Assembly: GCF_019565505.1 (NCBI RefSeq)
Contig: NZ_CP067378.1
Span: 3,320,501 to 3,384,500 of the forward strand
Origin: Flavobacterium davisii
Lineage (GTDB): Bacteria > Bacteroidota > Bacteroidia > Flavobacteriales > Flavobacteriaceae
Length of the DNA: 64,000 nucleotides
Direction: 5' to 3'
In this document: piece by piece, positions 39,131-50,277 of the stretch
Layout of the letters: every line of letters begins with the position of its first letter
Numbering within the stretch: position 1 is the first letter of the stretch
Position numbers and translations under genes: made by a program
The notes under the pieces: model-generated
What the model was told of the DNA's origin: nothing
The model's database searches: none
The model's input: only the letters and a program-made list of their open reading frames with translations

Positions 39131-39466
39131 TATGCTTGGATTAGTTTTAAATATTGAATAAAAGAGTAAAGTCATAAATTATGTTTTTATATATACCTTC
39201 AAATATGTTCAACTAAAAAGTTTAATATTTATTTTGTTTCTTTATGCTATAGCGCAATTATTTAGTTTTTTTTATCGCACAGATCTAAATTGTTTTATTG
39301 TGGATTTTTAAAACTTTAACAAATATACAAGGAAGATGGGGACTTTTTTGTTATTTTTTCGTTATTAAGTTATTAAAACACAAAAAAAATATACCAAAAA
39401 GAGGTATAAATGTTTGACTGTAGATATTTTAATCTTAAGTAGAACAGTAAACTTAAGATGAAAAAA
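39131..39466. other. Intergenic region with a third flanking-repeat copy
   Basis: A weak third copy of the RiPP flanking repeat (TTTAACAAATATACAAGG, from about 39314) is present. A 9-bp perfect inverted repeat ATCTTAAGT / ACTTAAGAT lies at 39432-39459. No gene is recognised. Confidence 0.4.
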
Positions 39467-39497
39467 GGGCTGGTTTTATAATGTTTAAAACCAGCCC
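39461..39497 (-). terminator. Rho-independent terminator, minus strand
   Basis: GGGCTGGTTTTA / TAAAACCAGCCC (39467-39478 with 39486-39497). Read on the minus strand it is followed by TTTTTT, so it ends the RelA/SpoT transcript after repeat copy D. Confidence 0.85.
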
Positions 39498-39539
39498 AAA
39501 TGTTTTAGATTGGAGTTCTTCATTTTTTGAATTTATTTA

Positions 39540-39715
39540 ATCTCAAATGTAATATTAGAAATCTATTTTACTTTATTTTTCTTCAAGTTCAAACATGTAT
39601 TCCATTTTAATCATTAAAATAGTTCATTATTTTTTCTTTTAATTTTTTTTTAAGACTTGAATTTATTGAAAAATTTTGTTTCATAATGAAGTCTAATGTC
39701 TAATTTTTTGGTTAA
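39540..39715. repeat. Dispersed hairpin element, copy D
   Basis: The interior arms CAAGTTCAAACATGTATTCC and TTAAGACTTGAATTTATTG are present and pair imperfectly, and the right end is GAAGTCTAATGTCTAATTTTTTGG. The left end is decayed (only AATGTAATATTAGAAATC). It lies between the RelA/SpoT gene and its terminator. Confidence 0.7.
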
Positions 39716-39872
39716 TAATAATTAATAAACTCAAAAAATCTTCTGTCTACTAAAACTTTATTCATTATATAATCTAAAAAATATTTTTACTAAATTTTAT
39801 TTAAAAATGTATGAGACTTGGGGATAACGAATATCATTTGGTTTGTAATAAATAGTTATTAGTTTTTTATTT

Positions 39873-42091
39873 TTAATTAGTGTATTCTCGTGTTACTTTT
39901 TCGACTCCGTCAATTCTTTTAATTCCTTCAATCATTTTTTTTAGTATGGAAATATTAGGAACTATTACCGTTATATGTCCTGTGAAGAGTCCTGCTTCTC
40001 CACTTAAAGAGATACTTTGGATGTTTACATTTAAGTTATTAGATATAACTCTCGTTAATTCGTTAGTAAGTCCAAGGGTGTCCATTCCTGTAATTTTTAA
40101 TGTAGCTTTAAAATCTTGTTGAGTAGAATCAATCCATTTTGCAGAGATAATACGATAAGCATAATGAGATTGTAAGCTGATAGCATTAGGACAATCTCTT
40201 TTGTGTACTTTAATACCTTCATTTATAGTTATAAAACCAAAAACGGGATCGCCAGATATAGGGTTGCAACAACTAGAAAGTTTATAATCTAGGCGATCTT
40301 GTTCTGTTCCAAATACAAGTAAATCATATTTTTGAGTTATTTCTTCTTTTTGAATGCTTTCTGGACTAAATGTTTGTCCTTTTTTTATTTTTCCTCTAAA
40401 GAAGTTAATGAAAGTATTGTTTTTTTGAGCAGCGTAATCTTTTAGTTGTTGATTGTCTATAGAACCAATACCTACTCGATAAAACAAGTCTAAACTCGTT
40501 TTTAATCTTAGGAAAGCTACCAGTTCATTGATTGTATTTTCATTAAAATTTATTTTTAAGTGGCGAAGTTTTCTTTCTAGTATTTCTTTGCCGTCTTCTG
40601 CAATTTTTTAGTGTTTTCATTTAAAACATTTCTAATTTTATTTTTAGCTCTTGAGGTAGTAACATAATCTAGCCATGTAACGGTTGGTTTTTGATGTTGA
40701 GAAGTAATAATCTCTACTTGATCACCACTTTTAAGTTCATGATTTAATGGTACTAATTTACCGTTAACTCTTGTACCTCGTGTTTTGATACCTATTTCAG
40801 AATGGACTGAAAAAGCAAAATCTAGAGCAGTAGCTCCTTTTGGTAATGATTTGATTTCTCCTTTAGGGGTAAAAACATATATTTCTTTTGCGTAAAGATT
40901 CATTTTAAAATCTTCAACAAAGTCAACGGCATTACTATCTGCATTTTCTAAAGCTTCTCTTAAGAGGTTTAACCAAGTGTCAAGACTCGTTTCTTCTGTT
41001 GCTCCTTGTTTGTATTTGTAATGTGCAGCATAGCCTTTTTCAGCAATTTCATCCATTCTTTCACTTCTGACCTGTATTTCTACCCAACGTCCTAAAGGTC
41101 CCATTACGGTTATGTGTAGTGCTTCGTATCCAGTAGATTTGGGAGAAGAAATCCAATCTCTTAAACGGCTAGGTGAAGGGCGGTAATGATCTGTAACAAT
41201 TGAATAAATTTTCCAAGCTAGGAATTTTTCATCGTGTGAATTGGATTTGTATACGATTCGTAAGGCGAATTTGTCGTATACTTCATCAAAACTTACTTTT
41301 TGTACTGCCATTTTTCTTCGAATGGAGTAGATTGATTTAGGTCTTCCTTTTATTATGTAATCTATTCCTTCTTGATCTAATGATTTTTGTAAAACATCAG
41401 ATATGCTTTTTATATAAGCATCTTGCTCTTCTTTTGATTCTTTTATTTTACTAACAATATCGCTATATACAATGGGTTCAGTATATTTTAATCCTAAATC
41501 TTCTAGTTTAGTTTTTATATTATAAAGTCCAAGGCGATGGGCTAGGGGGGCATATATGTAAAGTGTTTCGGAAGCAATTTTTAACTGTTTGTGTTCTGCC
41601 ATTGATTCCATTGTTTGCATATTATGTAAACGGTCGGCTAGTTTAATGATAATAACTCTTACGTCATCATTGAGTGTTAAAAGCATTTTCCTGAAATTTT
41701 CAGCTTGCATTGATATGTTCATATCCTTTTTAACTTGTGAAATTTTAGTTAAGCCAGCTACTAATTGGGCTACTTTAGGATTGAATGCGTTTTCTATTTC
41801 TTCTACGGTTATATCTGTATCTTCTACCACATCATGCAATAATGCAGCAGCTATACTTGTAGCTCCCAATCCAATTTCTCCAGCTACAATTTTGGCAACT
41901 GCTATGGGATGGAAAATATAAGCTTCACCTGATTTTCTTCTTTGATCTTGGTGAGCATCAACCGCAAAATCAAATGCTTTTCGGATCATTTTTTTGTCTT
42001 CATCACTTAACGTTTGATAGCTTATACGAAGTAGTTCTTTATACTCTTGTGCGATTGCTTTATTTTCTTTTTCGATGTCAATTTCAACCAT
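39873..42091 (-). CDS. RelA/SpoT family (p)ppGpp synthetase/hydrolase, frameshifted
   Basis: Bifunctional stringent-response enzyme of about 739 residues. From the ATG at 42091 (MVEIDIEKEN) it shows the HD hydrolase domain (AYIFHPIAVAKIV, LLHDVVEDT), the synthetase domain (KGRPKSIYSIRRKM, YDKFALRIVY, YEALHITVMGP), the TGS domain (IYVFTPKGEIKSLPKGATALDF) and, after the break, a zinc-finger-like and ACT region (YKLSSCCNPISGDPVFG, LKITGMDTLGLTNELT). One A is missing in the run 40604-40609; repair gives ENTKKIAEDGKEILERKLR. The upstream ATG at 42136 would add a non-conserved hydrophobic start, so I prefer 42091. Confidence 0.93.
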
Positions 42092-42136
42092 TACTTTTGG
42101 GGTATATATGTTGCCTAAATTTAATAAAAAAAACAA

Positions 42137-42422
42137 TTATATGAGAAAAAATGTTATTTATTTTTTTAAAAAACAGAAAAAATAACAATATTTATAACTA
42201 AAAATTAAATAGGTAACTTTTCACTAGATTTTATGTTAGGTTTTATTGGAAAATATTTTTTTTAAAAAATCAATTATAGTCTGATGTTAATAGGAGTGTT
42301 TAATTTTTTAAAAGGGTTGTAAAATATAAATGTGTAATAATGATTTTAAGTTGATTGATAAAAAATTTTTAAAGTATAATTTAATACCAATTATTATTAA
42401 GATATAATTTTGGCTGAAATGT
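42137..42422. other. Intergenic region upstream of RelA/SpoT
   Basis: AT-rich with no recognised gene. It must contain the RelA/SpoT promoter, but I find no fully convincing box. Confidence 0.4.
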
Positions 42423-42448
42423 AAAAAGGCTTCCATTTGGAAGCCCTT
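42423..42448 (-). terminator. Rho-independent terminator, minus strand
   Basis: Read on the minus strand: GGCTTCC, AAAT loop, GGAAGCC, then TTTTT. It ends the serC-serA-DUF937 direction. Confidence 0.85.
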
Positions 42449-42504
42449 TGATACAAATCAATGATCAAACACCATGTTGTCTCATATAGAATAATTTTAG
42501 ATAC

Positions 42505-42660
42505 GTTAGATAGAATTACGCATTAGAAAAATAAATTTTATAACTTATTGAAATAAAATGGTTTAGGTGTCTGGTGATTTTAATTCTTAATTTTGTATGG
42601 TTTTGATAATTAATAAAATGTGTTTTTTTAAATCTCTAACGCGTAATCAGGATTTAAATA
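42505..42660. repeat. Dispersed hairpin element, degenerate copy E
   Basis: The left end AGAATTACGCATTAGA and the right end TCTAACGCGTAATCAGGATTTAA agree with the family ends, but the interior arms are not clearly kept. Probably a decayed or internally replaced copy. Confidence 0.5.
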
Positions 42661-42669
42661 ACATAATTA

Positions 42670-43272
42670 TTATTTACCAAAAAGCTTTCCTAATAATCCA
42701 CTTATACCTCCTTTTTTATTAGCCACAGCCATAGCATCGTTAATACTTAATTTACCGTCACCATCTTGGTCTAACATAGATGTAATGGATGAATTTTTCC
42801 CTAATATATTTTCTAATAAACCTACTAAATCAGTACCATTTTGTATATTGGCTGATTTTGCTTTACCTGCTAAGAAAGACATTAATAAAGGGGCTGCCAT
42901 TTGTAAAATAGAGTTAATTTTGTCTGTTGCAATACCCGTGGACAAACTTATGTTTTTTTCTAAAAGTGATTGGTTATTGCCTAAAATATGCTTTAATATT
43001 TTTGATCCATCTTGCGTTTCTATTCCATCATTAACCAAACTTTTAGGATTCTCTAATGAATTACTATTTTGTTTGTCGTTTAGTAATGCTCCTAATAAAC
43101 CTGTAGCATCAGTTTCAGTACTTAAATTATTTTGCATTGCATTGACTAGCAGAGGTAATGCAGAATTTAATACATTTGTTGTTTCCCCTTCAGATGTACC
43201 TACTTTATTACTTATATTTTCAATAATTTGTTTTCCTACTCCGTTATTGATTAAATCTAAAATTCCTGACAT
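42670..43272 (-). CDS. DUF937 protein with EF-hand-like end
   Basis: 200 residues, intact. Two DUF937-like helical repeats (GILDLINNGVGKQIIENISNK, ALPLLVNAMQNNLS, ILQMAAPLLMSFLAGKAKS) are followed by DQDGDGKLSINDA, an EF-hand/dockerin-type calcium loop, and a Gly-rich end. DUF937 proteins have no established function. The gene is 53 bases after serA in the same direction and is probably co-transcribed with it. Confidence 0.82.
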   Translation of the reverse strand: MSGILDLINNGVGKQIIENISNKVGTSEGETTNVLNSALPLLVNAMQNNLSTETDATGLLGALLNDKQNSNSLENPKSLVNDGIETQDGSKILKHILGNNQSLLEKNISLSTGIATDKINSILQMAAPLLMSFLAGKAKSANIQNGTDLVGLLENILGKNSSITSMLDQDGDGKLSINDAMAVANKKGGISGLLGKLFGK

Positions 43273-43325
43273 TTTTATTTGTTTTTTGATTACAATATAA
43301 AAATAATAATTAAAATGGATATATT

Positions 43326-44264
43326 TTATATATATAAATCAATAATTTTATGAGCCATTTCCATGCTCATTTTTTCTAAAATTTCAGAAGTAGTGCCTCC
43401 AATATGTGGTGTTAATGAAATATCAGGATGCATTAATAATTGTACGGCGGGATTAGGTTCTCCTTGGAAAACATCTAAACCAGCAAAGCTGATTTTTTTG
43501 TTTTCTAAATAGTTAATTAAATCTACTTCATTAATCAATTCCCCTTTGGAACAATTAATGATACCTACACCTTGTTTCATTTTTTTCAAATTCGGTAGCG
43601 GTTAAGAGATAGTTATTTTGCTCTGGCACATGTAAAGAGATGAAATCGGCCAAAGGGAGTATGTTTTCTAGAGGCATTACATCAATTGGAATTGTTATTT
43701 TTTGTCCTGAGAAAAATTCAAATTCAATAGGTATTTGTTTTGTTTCTTTAGCTGTAGCAATAACTTTCATTCCTAATCCTAGTGCTTTTTGAGCTACAGC
43801 CTTACCAATTTTTCCTAGTCCAATGATTGCTAAAGTTTTTCCTTTTAATTCTAACCCGTTACCATATACTTTTTTTAATTCATGAAAATGAGTATCGCCT
43901 TCTAGTGGCATATTTCTATTGGAATCATGTAAATAACGAGCACCCGAAATAAGATGTCCTATTGCTAGTTCTGCAACAGCATTTACAGGGGCATTTGGTG
44001 TATTTAAAAAAATTATAGTATCTGGAAGGTTAGGAGTAATCATTTCAATACCTAATTTGCCGATTACTTTTATATTAGAACAAGTATCGATAATGGATTG
44101 GTTGATTTTTGTAGCATTCTGTATAATAAGTATTTCTATTTGATTATTATTAATATAATTACTTAACTGTTCTTGTGCTACTTTGGTAGTCAATACTTCA
44201 AAACCATTTTTTTTAATAAGGAAATGGCTTGACTAGATAAACCATCATTGGCTAATATTTTCAT
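43326..44264 (-). CDS. serA: D-3-phosphoglycerate dehydrogenase-like 2-hydroxyacid dehydrogenase (SerA), two frameshifts
   Basis: NAD-dependent oxidation of 3-phosphoglycerate, first step of serine synthesis. From the ATG at 44264 (MKILANDGLS) it reads the substrate domain and then the Rossmann motif LAIIGLGKIGKAVAQKALGLG, followed by VGIINCSKGELI, FAGLDVFQGEP and the catalytic His in LTPHIGGTT. There is no C-terminal ACT domain, so it is the short form of about 310 residues. Breaks: the T-run 44207-44214 (one base short) and the T-run 43580-43586 (one base too many). The serine role is supported by adjacency to serC; other 2-hydroxyacid dehydrogenases look similar. Confidence 0.88.
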
Positions 44265-44279
44265 TTATAAAGGTTGTTT

Positions 44280-45350
44280 TTAAACTAAATTTTCTAATTC
44301 TTTCATTACATTCACCAAGATTTGAACGCTATCTAATGGTAAAGCATTATAAAGAGAGGCTCTATAGCCGCCAACAGAACGATGACCTTTTAATCCTGAA
44401 ATACCTGATTTTTCCCAAAGTTGATCAAATAGTGTTTCATGTTTTGTGTTTTTTAGTGTAAATGTAGCATTCATTAAACTTCTGTCTTCAATAACAGCAG
44501 TTCCTTCGAATAAAGGATTTCGATCTATTTCATTGTATAATAAATTGGCTTTTTCATTGTTTATTTTTTTCAATAGTATGAATTCCGCCCATCTTTTTTA
44601 ACCATTGTAATGTTAGTAAGGAGGTATAGATAGAAAAAACGGGAGGAGTATTATACATGCTTTCTTTAGCAATGTGGAGTTGGTAGTCTAGCATAGATGG
44701 AATAACACGCCCTGTTTTTCCTAATATTTCTTCTTTTACAACAACTAGAGTTACGCCAGCAGGTCCCATGTTTTTTTGAGCACCGGCATAAATTAGATCA
44801 AATTTGCTAAAATCTAATTTTCTTGAAAAAATATCTGAACTCATATCACAAACCATGATACTATTGGTTTCAGGAAATGATTTCATTTGAGTTCCATAAA
44901 TAGTGTTGTTGCTGGTGCAATGAAAATAATCTAAATCATTGGGTATATTATAATCTTTAGGAATGTGATTAAAATGTTCCTTTTTGAAGAGGCTAAAATA
45001 AGGGTTTCACCAAAAAGAGTTGCCTCTTTAATTGCTCCACTTGCCCAAGTACCTGTTTCTAAGTAACCTGCTTTCCCATTTACTTTCATTAAATTATAAG
45101 GAACCATTAAAAATTCCAGACTTGCTCCTCCATGCAAAAAAAGAGCTTGATAACCTTTGTTTTGTAAGTCTAAAAGTTCAAGTGCTAAAGAACGCGCTTC
45201 TTCTATAACAGCCACAAACGCATCACTACGATGTGAAATTTCTAGAAGAGATAATCCCATACCATTGAAATCTAAAATAGCTTTTGCAGATTGGTTAAAT
45301 ACTTCTTGAGGTAAAATACAAGGGCCTGCACTATAATTGTGTTTTTTCAT
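44280..45350 (-). CDS. serC: Phosphoserine aminotransferase (SerC), two frameshifts
   Basis: PLP enzyme making phosphoserine from 3-phosphohydroxypyruvate. From [14 protein letters not shown] (ATG at 45350) it has the family blocks [46 protein letters not shown], the PLP-Lys region [16 protein letters not shown] and a C-terminal [18 protein letters not shown]. The open frame extends 44 codons further upstream ([11 protein letters not shown] from 45482), but that part is not in the family and was not used. Breaks: the T-run 44981-44985 and the T-run 44564-44570. The merged size is about 356 residues, normal. It lies 15 bases upstream of serA. Confidence 0.92.
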
Positions 45351-45484
45351 AGTTTGCTTATTATTAGATTTAACATATAATCGATTGGCATTAACACGAG
45401 CTTCTAAGTTAAAGCGAGGTTCGTGTACATGAGTTTCTTTTTCTTTTTGTCCTTTTATAATATCTGAAAATTTGATACTCATTT

Positions 45485-46543
45485 TTATAATGAATTTAAA
45501 AAAGCAATAGTATCAATATTATCTGCATAATCCCAAAGTTTTGGTTTTTGTGTTTGGCCAAAGGGAATACTGTTTTCTGTTAATTGGTTTGAAACAATAC
45601 ATTGGATGAGATCTTTATCGTTAATAAGACGATTTTTAACGTCTTCTATATTATCATAATATTCATAGAATAATGAAGAAATAGGAGAAGCGTAACTATT
45701 ATCTTCTTTTATTGTTAAGAACTCATTGTCTAGTATATTAAATAAACTCATTAAAAAAACGGCTTTGTTGTAGTCGTAATTATTAGCATATTTTTCATAA
45801 TGAATAATATCACCATAAGGATAAATAGCTTCAAAAAATAATTTGAAATCATAATTTTTAGGAACAAAAATTTTGGAAACATTACGGCAACCTAAACCAA
45901 AATATCTAAAAATATCATCACCTAACAAAAATAAATCTTCTTTACTTTCAGTACCATCTAATAAGGCTACAGAGTTTCTATTTTTGCGTATAATAGCAGG
46001 TTTATTCCTAAAATAGTATTCAAAATAACGAGCTGTATTATTGCTTCCTGTAGCAATTACGGCATCAAAATTTTCTAATTTTTCTTCTGTAAAAAAAATT
46101 CTTTCTTCAAGTTTAGGCTCTATTTTTTTTAAATATTTAGCTAAAAAAGGGAGTAACTTTTGATCATTAGATGATAACTTAGCTAATACCTTATTTCCAC
46201 TTACTAAAACAGATATAAAATCATGAAATCCTACTAAAGGTATGTTGCCTGCTAAAACAAGAGCAATTGTTTTAGGTGATGTTTCGTTGTAAGTATAAGG
46301 GCTTAGCCATTTAATCAGATTTTTTTCTGTTAAAGCTTCTGTCCAAGATTGAATTGAAAAATAAACTTGTTCAGTTGTAAACCATCCATTATGTGCTTTT
46401 GATATTTGTATAAGTTCAGCAAATGAGTCAAAAAAAAGTTCGTTGTAGGCTATTTGATTATTTACTAAATTGCCTTGTGGAGTAAATTGTTTTAGAAAAT
46501 TTCCTAGTTTAGAAAATGCAATAATAATTTCTTTTTGTGACAT
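45485..46543 (-). CDS. Acyl-CoA reductase (LuxC-like)
   Basis: 352 residues, intact. NADPH-dependent reduction of acyl-CoA or acyl-enzyme to aldehyde is the family reaction. Visible blocks are [67 protein letters not shown] and the catalytic Cys in [12 protein letters not shown]. No luxD or luxE genes are present, so bioluminescence is not implied. The physiological substrate is not known. The gene abuts the serC open frame and is divergent from the ferredoxin 140 bases away. Confidence 0.82.
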   Translation of the reverse strand: MSQKEIIIAFSKLGNFLKQFTPQGNLVNNQIAYNELFFDSFAELIQISKAHNGWFTTEQVYFSIQSWTEALTEKNLIKWLSPYTYNETSPKTIALVLAGNIPLVGFHDFISVLVSGNKVLAKLSSNDQKLLPFLAKYLKKIEPKLEERIFFTEEKLENFDAVIATGSNNTARYFEYYFRNKPAIIRKNRNSVALLDGTESKEDLFLLGDDIFRYFGLGCRNVSKIFVPKNYDFKLFFEAIYPYGDIIHYEKYANNYDYNKAVFLMSLFNILDNEFLTIKEDNSYASPISSLFYEYYDNIEDVKNRLINDKDLIQCIVSNQLTENSIPFGQTQKPKLWDYADNIDTIAFLNSL

Positions 46544-46667
46544 AGGTTACTTGCTTATATATGGTTTAGGTTGTATTTTTGTACAAAAATAAGATATTTA
46601 GCTTTAGACTGTATGTACTTCCTCTAAAGCTTTTAAAATAGTTGAACGCTTATAGCTTAGGGCTTGA

Positions 46668-47035
<368 letters not shown>

Positions 47036-47055
47036 TTTTTTCTTTTAAAGAAAAC

Positions 47056-47090
47056 AAAAAGCTGTTCGTAAATGAACAGCTTTTTTTATA
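47056..47090 (+). terminator. Terminator of the ferredoxin gene
   Basis: AAAAAGCTGTTC / GAACAGCTTTTT (47056-47067 with 47074-47085) with a 6-base loop and a T-run. Confidence 0.9.
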
Positions 47091-47246
47091 TTTTTTTACG
47101 AATATCGGAAAGATTTCTTTTATATGATATTGATTCTTTTTTTTTATGTAAACATAAGGAAATAAGTAGGGTGTGCTATTTTTTTAAAAAAAATTAATTG
47201 TAATTTTAGAATCACAAATAAAGAGTTTAATTTATTTTTAAAAGAT

Positions 47247-47958
47247 ATGCTTCACAGCGAAAAACAATCTCAAGAAAAAGGATTTTTGATTTTATTTTTT
47301 ATAATTGGATTATTTGAAGTTATAGCCGAATATTTCAATCAAATTTTAATGATATATATATTAAAACCTTTATTGATGCCTATCATGATGTTCATGTACT
47401 GGAAGGTTTCTTATGAGCGGAATATTTATTTTTTGTTATCTCTGTTTTTTCTCTTAATTGCTAATATCCTTTTTGTTTCAAGAACTTTTAATAGTGCTGT
47501 AATAGCTTCTGTTTTCTTTTTTATATATAGAGGTCTTGTAATATACTTGGTAATTCAAGATCAGCCAATCAAAAAAAAAGTTACCCGTTGTAATAGGGAG
47601 TCTTCCTTTTTACGGCATTTGGGTATTTAACTTTTTTAACTAAAAATGAATTAGATAAAGGTATCTATATTTATTTGATACAAGTGTTGTTTCTTTCTTT
47701 TTAGGAGGATTAGCTCTTTCAAATTATATGATTAATGAATGTAGAAAGAATTTTTGGCTTCTAATTAATGCTGTTTTCTTTGCAATTATTCAGTTTCTTT
47801 TAGTGCTGAAGCTTTTTTATTTGTCAACAGTAATTTTTCCTGCTATATCTATGTTGTTGTATTTATTTGCTCAATTTGCATTATATAAATATATGTTAGA
47901 AAGAGAAAAAGGATGTAATGAATCTAAAGATTATTTTTTGTTAGACGACGTAGAATAA
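47247..47958 (+). CDS. YhhN-like membrane protein, about three frameshifts
   Basis: Membrane protein of about 235 residues with 7-8 helices. The start MLHSEKQSQEKGFLILFFI and the KPLLMPIMMFMYWK segment are like the YhhN/TMEM86 (lysoplasmalogenase) family, which cleaves vinyl-ether lysolipids; the match is partial. The middle (about 47585-47730) needs three frame changes to read VIGSLPFYGIWVF, LTKNELDKGIYIYLIQVLF and LGGLALSNYM. That is the highest break density outside the RiPP exporter and outer-membrane genes. It is either a pseudogene or the result of poor reads. The function is tentative. Confidence 0.55.
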
Positions 47959-48257
47959 GATTTAAAATCAATATACAGGTTGCCAAAAAAAGTATTAAAA
48001 CCTTTATTAATTATGATAAAAAGTGGTAGATACCTTTATTATTTTTATGTTGTATATTTAAATTAGGTTGTCTAGACTTTTAGGATGTCTTTTTTTAGGT
48101 AGTAGAGACTTTTCGAAAAACAAGAATAATATTTTGAAATATCTTATATTCTTTATTGCTAAATCTGGATACTTTTTCCTTGCTTCTAAAAAGAAGTAAT
48201 TAAATAAAGTAAATTGTGTTTTTTGAAAAATCTCTGTATGTATGTTTTAAGAAATAG

Positions 48258-48578
48258 TTATTTGTCTTTTAATTGATCTACAGGACCATCCCATTCTGAA
48301 AAACCTCCAATTAGATTATAAGTTATGTTAAATCCCATTTGATTCATTATCTCGCATGCTTGAGCACTACGCCCTCCTGCTTTACAATAAACATAATAAT
48401 TTTTATTTTTATCTAATTCATCTACTTGATAAATAAAGCCTTGACCTTTATAAATGTCAATATTAATAGCATTGGGAATGATGCCATTTGAGCATTCATC
48501 AGCTGTACGTACATCTAATACTACTGCATTATCATCCTGTTGCAACTTAGTCCACCAATCTTCTTGTGTTAAATTCAT
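48258..48578 (-). CDS. Single-domain rhodanese-like protein
   Basis: 106 residues from the second ATG (48578), which starts the domain directly. AVVLDVRTADECSNGIIPNA and INIDIYKG precede the active-site loop YCKAGGRSAQACE, where Cys is the sulfur carrier, and GGFSEWDGPVDQL ends it. Such proteins move sulfane sulfur. An in-frame upstream ATG (48596) is equally possible. It is monocistronic, with nothing convincing in the 300 bases upstream of the gene's 3' side (47959-48257). Confidence 0.87.
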   Translation of the reverse strand: MNLTQEDWWTKLQQDDNAVVLDVRTADECSNGIIPNAINIDIYKGQGFIYQVDELDKNKNYYVYCKAGGRSAQACEIMNQMGFNITYNLIGGFSEWDGPVDQLKDK

Positions 48579-48690
48579 AATCTTTATTTTTACCAAATTT
48601 AAAAAAAGATCTGTAAAAATTTAATTTTAAAATAAAAAAATCTTAAGATTGTTTATTTTGAAAAAAATCGATTGTTTAATCTTAAATTTA

Positions 48691-50090
48691 TTACAAATCA
48701 TTATATTTTTTAATTGTGTTTTGAACGATTTCTAGATTAAATACTGAAGGAAATAAATCTTCTAGTATCGAAAGCATTTTAGAGTTATGATGTAAGGCAT
48801 TGGTTAAATGATACAATCCTTTTGTTAGATTATGAGTTGTGTAATACAAACCTGCTAATCTATATTCTATTTGGTAATGATCTGCAAAAAGAAGGTTTGC
48901 TTTAATTAAGGTTTCAATAGAGGCTTGATATTCTCCTATAAAAAGTTGTGTATCAGACCAAAATAAGATGGTTTCTAATTCGTTATCTCCTAATTCTACA
49001 GCTTTTTGATATCCTTCTTGTGCTTCCTCAAATAATTCTGAGCTCTTTATTTATTGCAGCATATCGTTTCCAATATAAAGAATTTTCAGCATCTATACCG
49101 ATTGCTTTATTTACATAATAGAGTGCTTTTTGAAAGTTTTTTTGACGTATATAAAAATCGGTTATAGCAATCCATCCTTTGTCTAAAAGAGGATCTTCAT
49201 GAACTGTTTTGTTGTAATAGTTTAAAGCTTCAGATTCATTGCCCATTTTTTTCAAAGCATTTACCTATTCGTAATAAAGCATACGATGTGGGGTCTTCTA
49301 GTCGAATGGTTTCTTGGTAATTCCAAATAGCTTCTTCATAGCGTTCTAAATGTTCGAGTGCTTTAGCTTTTTCCATAAATGCGCCCATGAATCGGTCGTC
49401 AATTAGACTTGCATAATCAAAGGCTATGTAGGCCTCTTGATATTGTTGTATACTAAAGTTTAGTCGTCCTAATTGATGCCAAGCAATTTCGCTATATGGA
49501 TTAAGGTCAATATAGTTTTTTAAAAATGAAATGGCTTCAGGGTATTGTTCTAAAAATTCAAAACAATAAATGACATTATAGAGTCCTGATTGTTCTTCTG
49601 GTTCTTCTTCTAAACAAGCAATAAAATGTTTTTTTGCTTGTTCTAGTTCATCCATAAACAAATATTCCATCCCTAAGAGGTTATGCACATCTGCGTAGTC
49701 ATCTGTATACTGCAAAGCTATTTTAAGAAATTCAACAGCTTGTTTATGATCATCTCTTTTAGAGCAAATATTGGCTTTTTGTATAAAGATTTCTTCGTTT
49801 GTGGGTTCTATGGCGTATAAGTCATTAAGAAGTTTTTCGGCTTGTTCTAGTTTGTCTTCAAAAATGAGCATTTCAACTTGAACTAATTTTAATCCAAATG
49901 ATTTAGGGTGTTGTTCTAGTCCTAGTTTTAGTGCTTTTTTAGCTAAACTAGTTTTGCCTATATCCATATAATGGAGGATGATATCCTCAAATTCTTCTGA
50001 ATCAAAAAACAAAACCTTATTGGTTTTTAACATGGATTCAAATTTTGATAAGGATAAACTGTAATCTTCTTCATCGTGACTCAAATACAT
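48691..50090 (-). CDS. TPR repeat protein, two frameshifts
   Basis: About 466 residues made almost entirely of TPR helices from residue 60 on, for example PTNEEIFIQKANICSKRDDH, YADVHNLLGMEYLFMDELEQ, EIAWHQLGRLNFSIQQYQEA and LEHLERYEEAIWNYQETI. No signal peptide or membrane segment, so a cytosolic scaffold is likely. Breaks: the T-run 49246-49252 and an extra base near 49041. The last 110 residues (ELFEEAQEGYQKAVELGDNE onward) continue to the stop at 48691. The function is unknown; it is a common single-copy protein in Flavobacteriales. Confidence 0.75.
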
Positions 50091-50277
50091 ACTCCTAAGT
50101 TTTATATCCTTACTAAAAATAGTAAAGTGGCTGTTTATAATAGATTAAATAATATTTTTTTGAACAATTTAGCAAACAAAATGGGTATTGTTTTTAATTA
50201 TTGTTTTGGGATTGCTATTTCATTCATTGCCTCAATAATAATGCCAGATCCTTTTAATATTTTGTTGTTTGATCGTA

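Noticed and set aside
41589..41921. Open frame opposite RelA/SpoT
   Set aside because: It lies fully inside a conserved gene on the other strand and has no family features.
42785..43300. Open frame opposite the DUF937 gene
   Set aside because: The DUF937 frame has clear repeats and a calcium loop; this one is its complement.
45485..46543. LuxC-like gene as evidence for bioluminescence
   Set aside because: No luciferase, LuxD or LuxE genes are in the window; the family is widespread in non-luminous Flavobacteriales.
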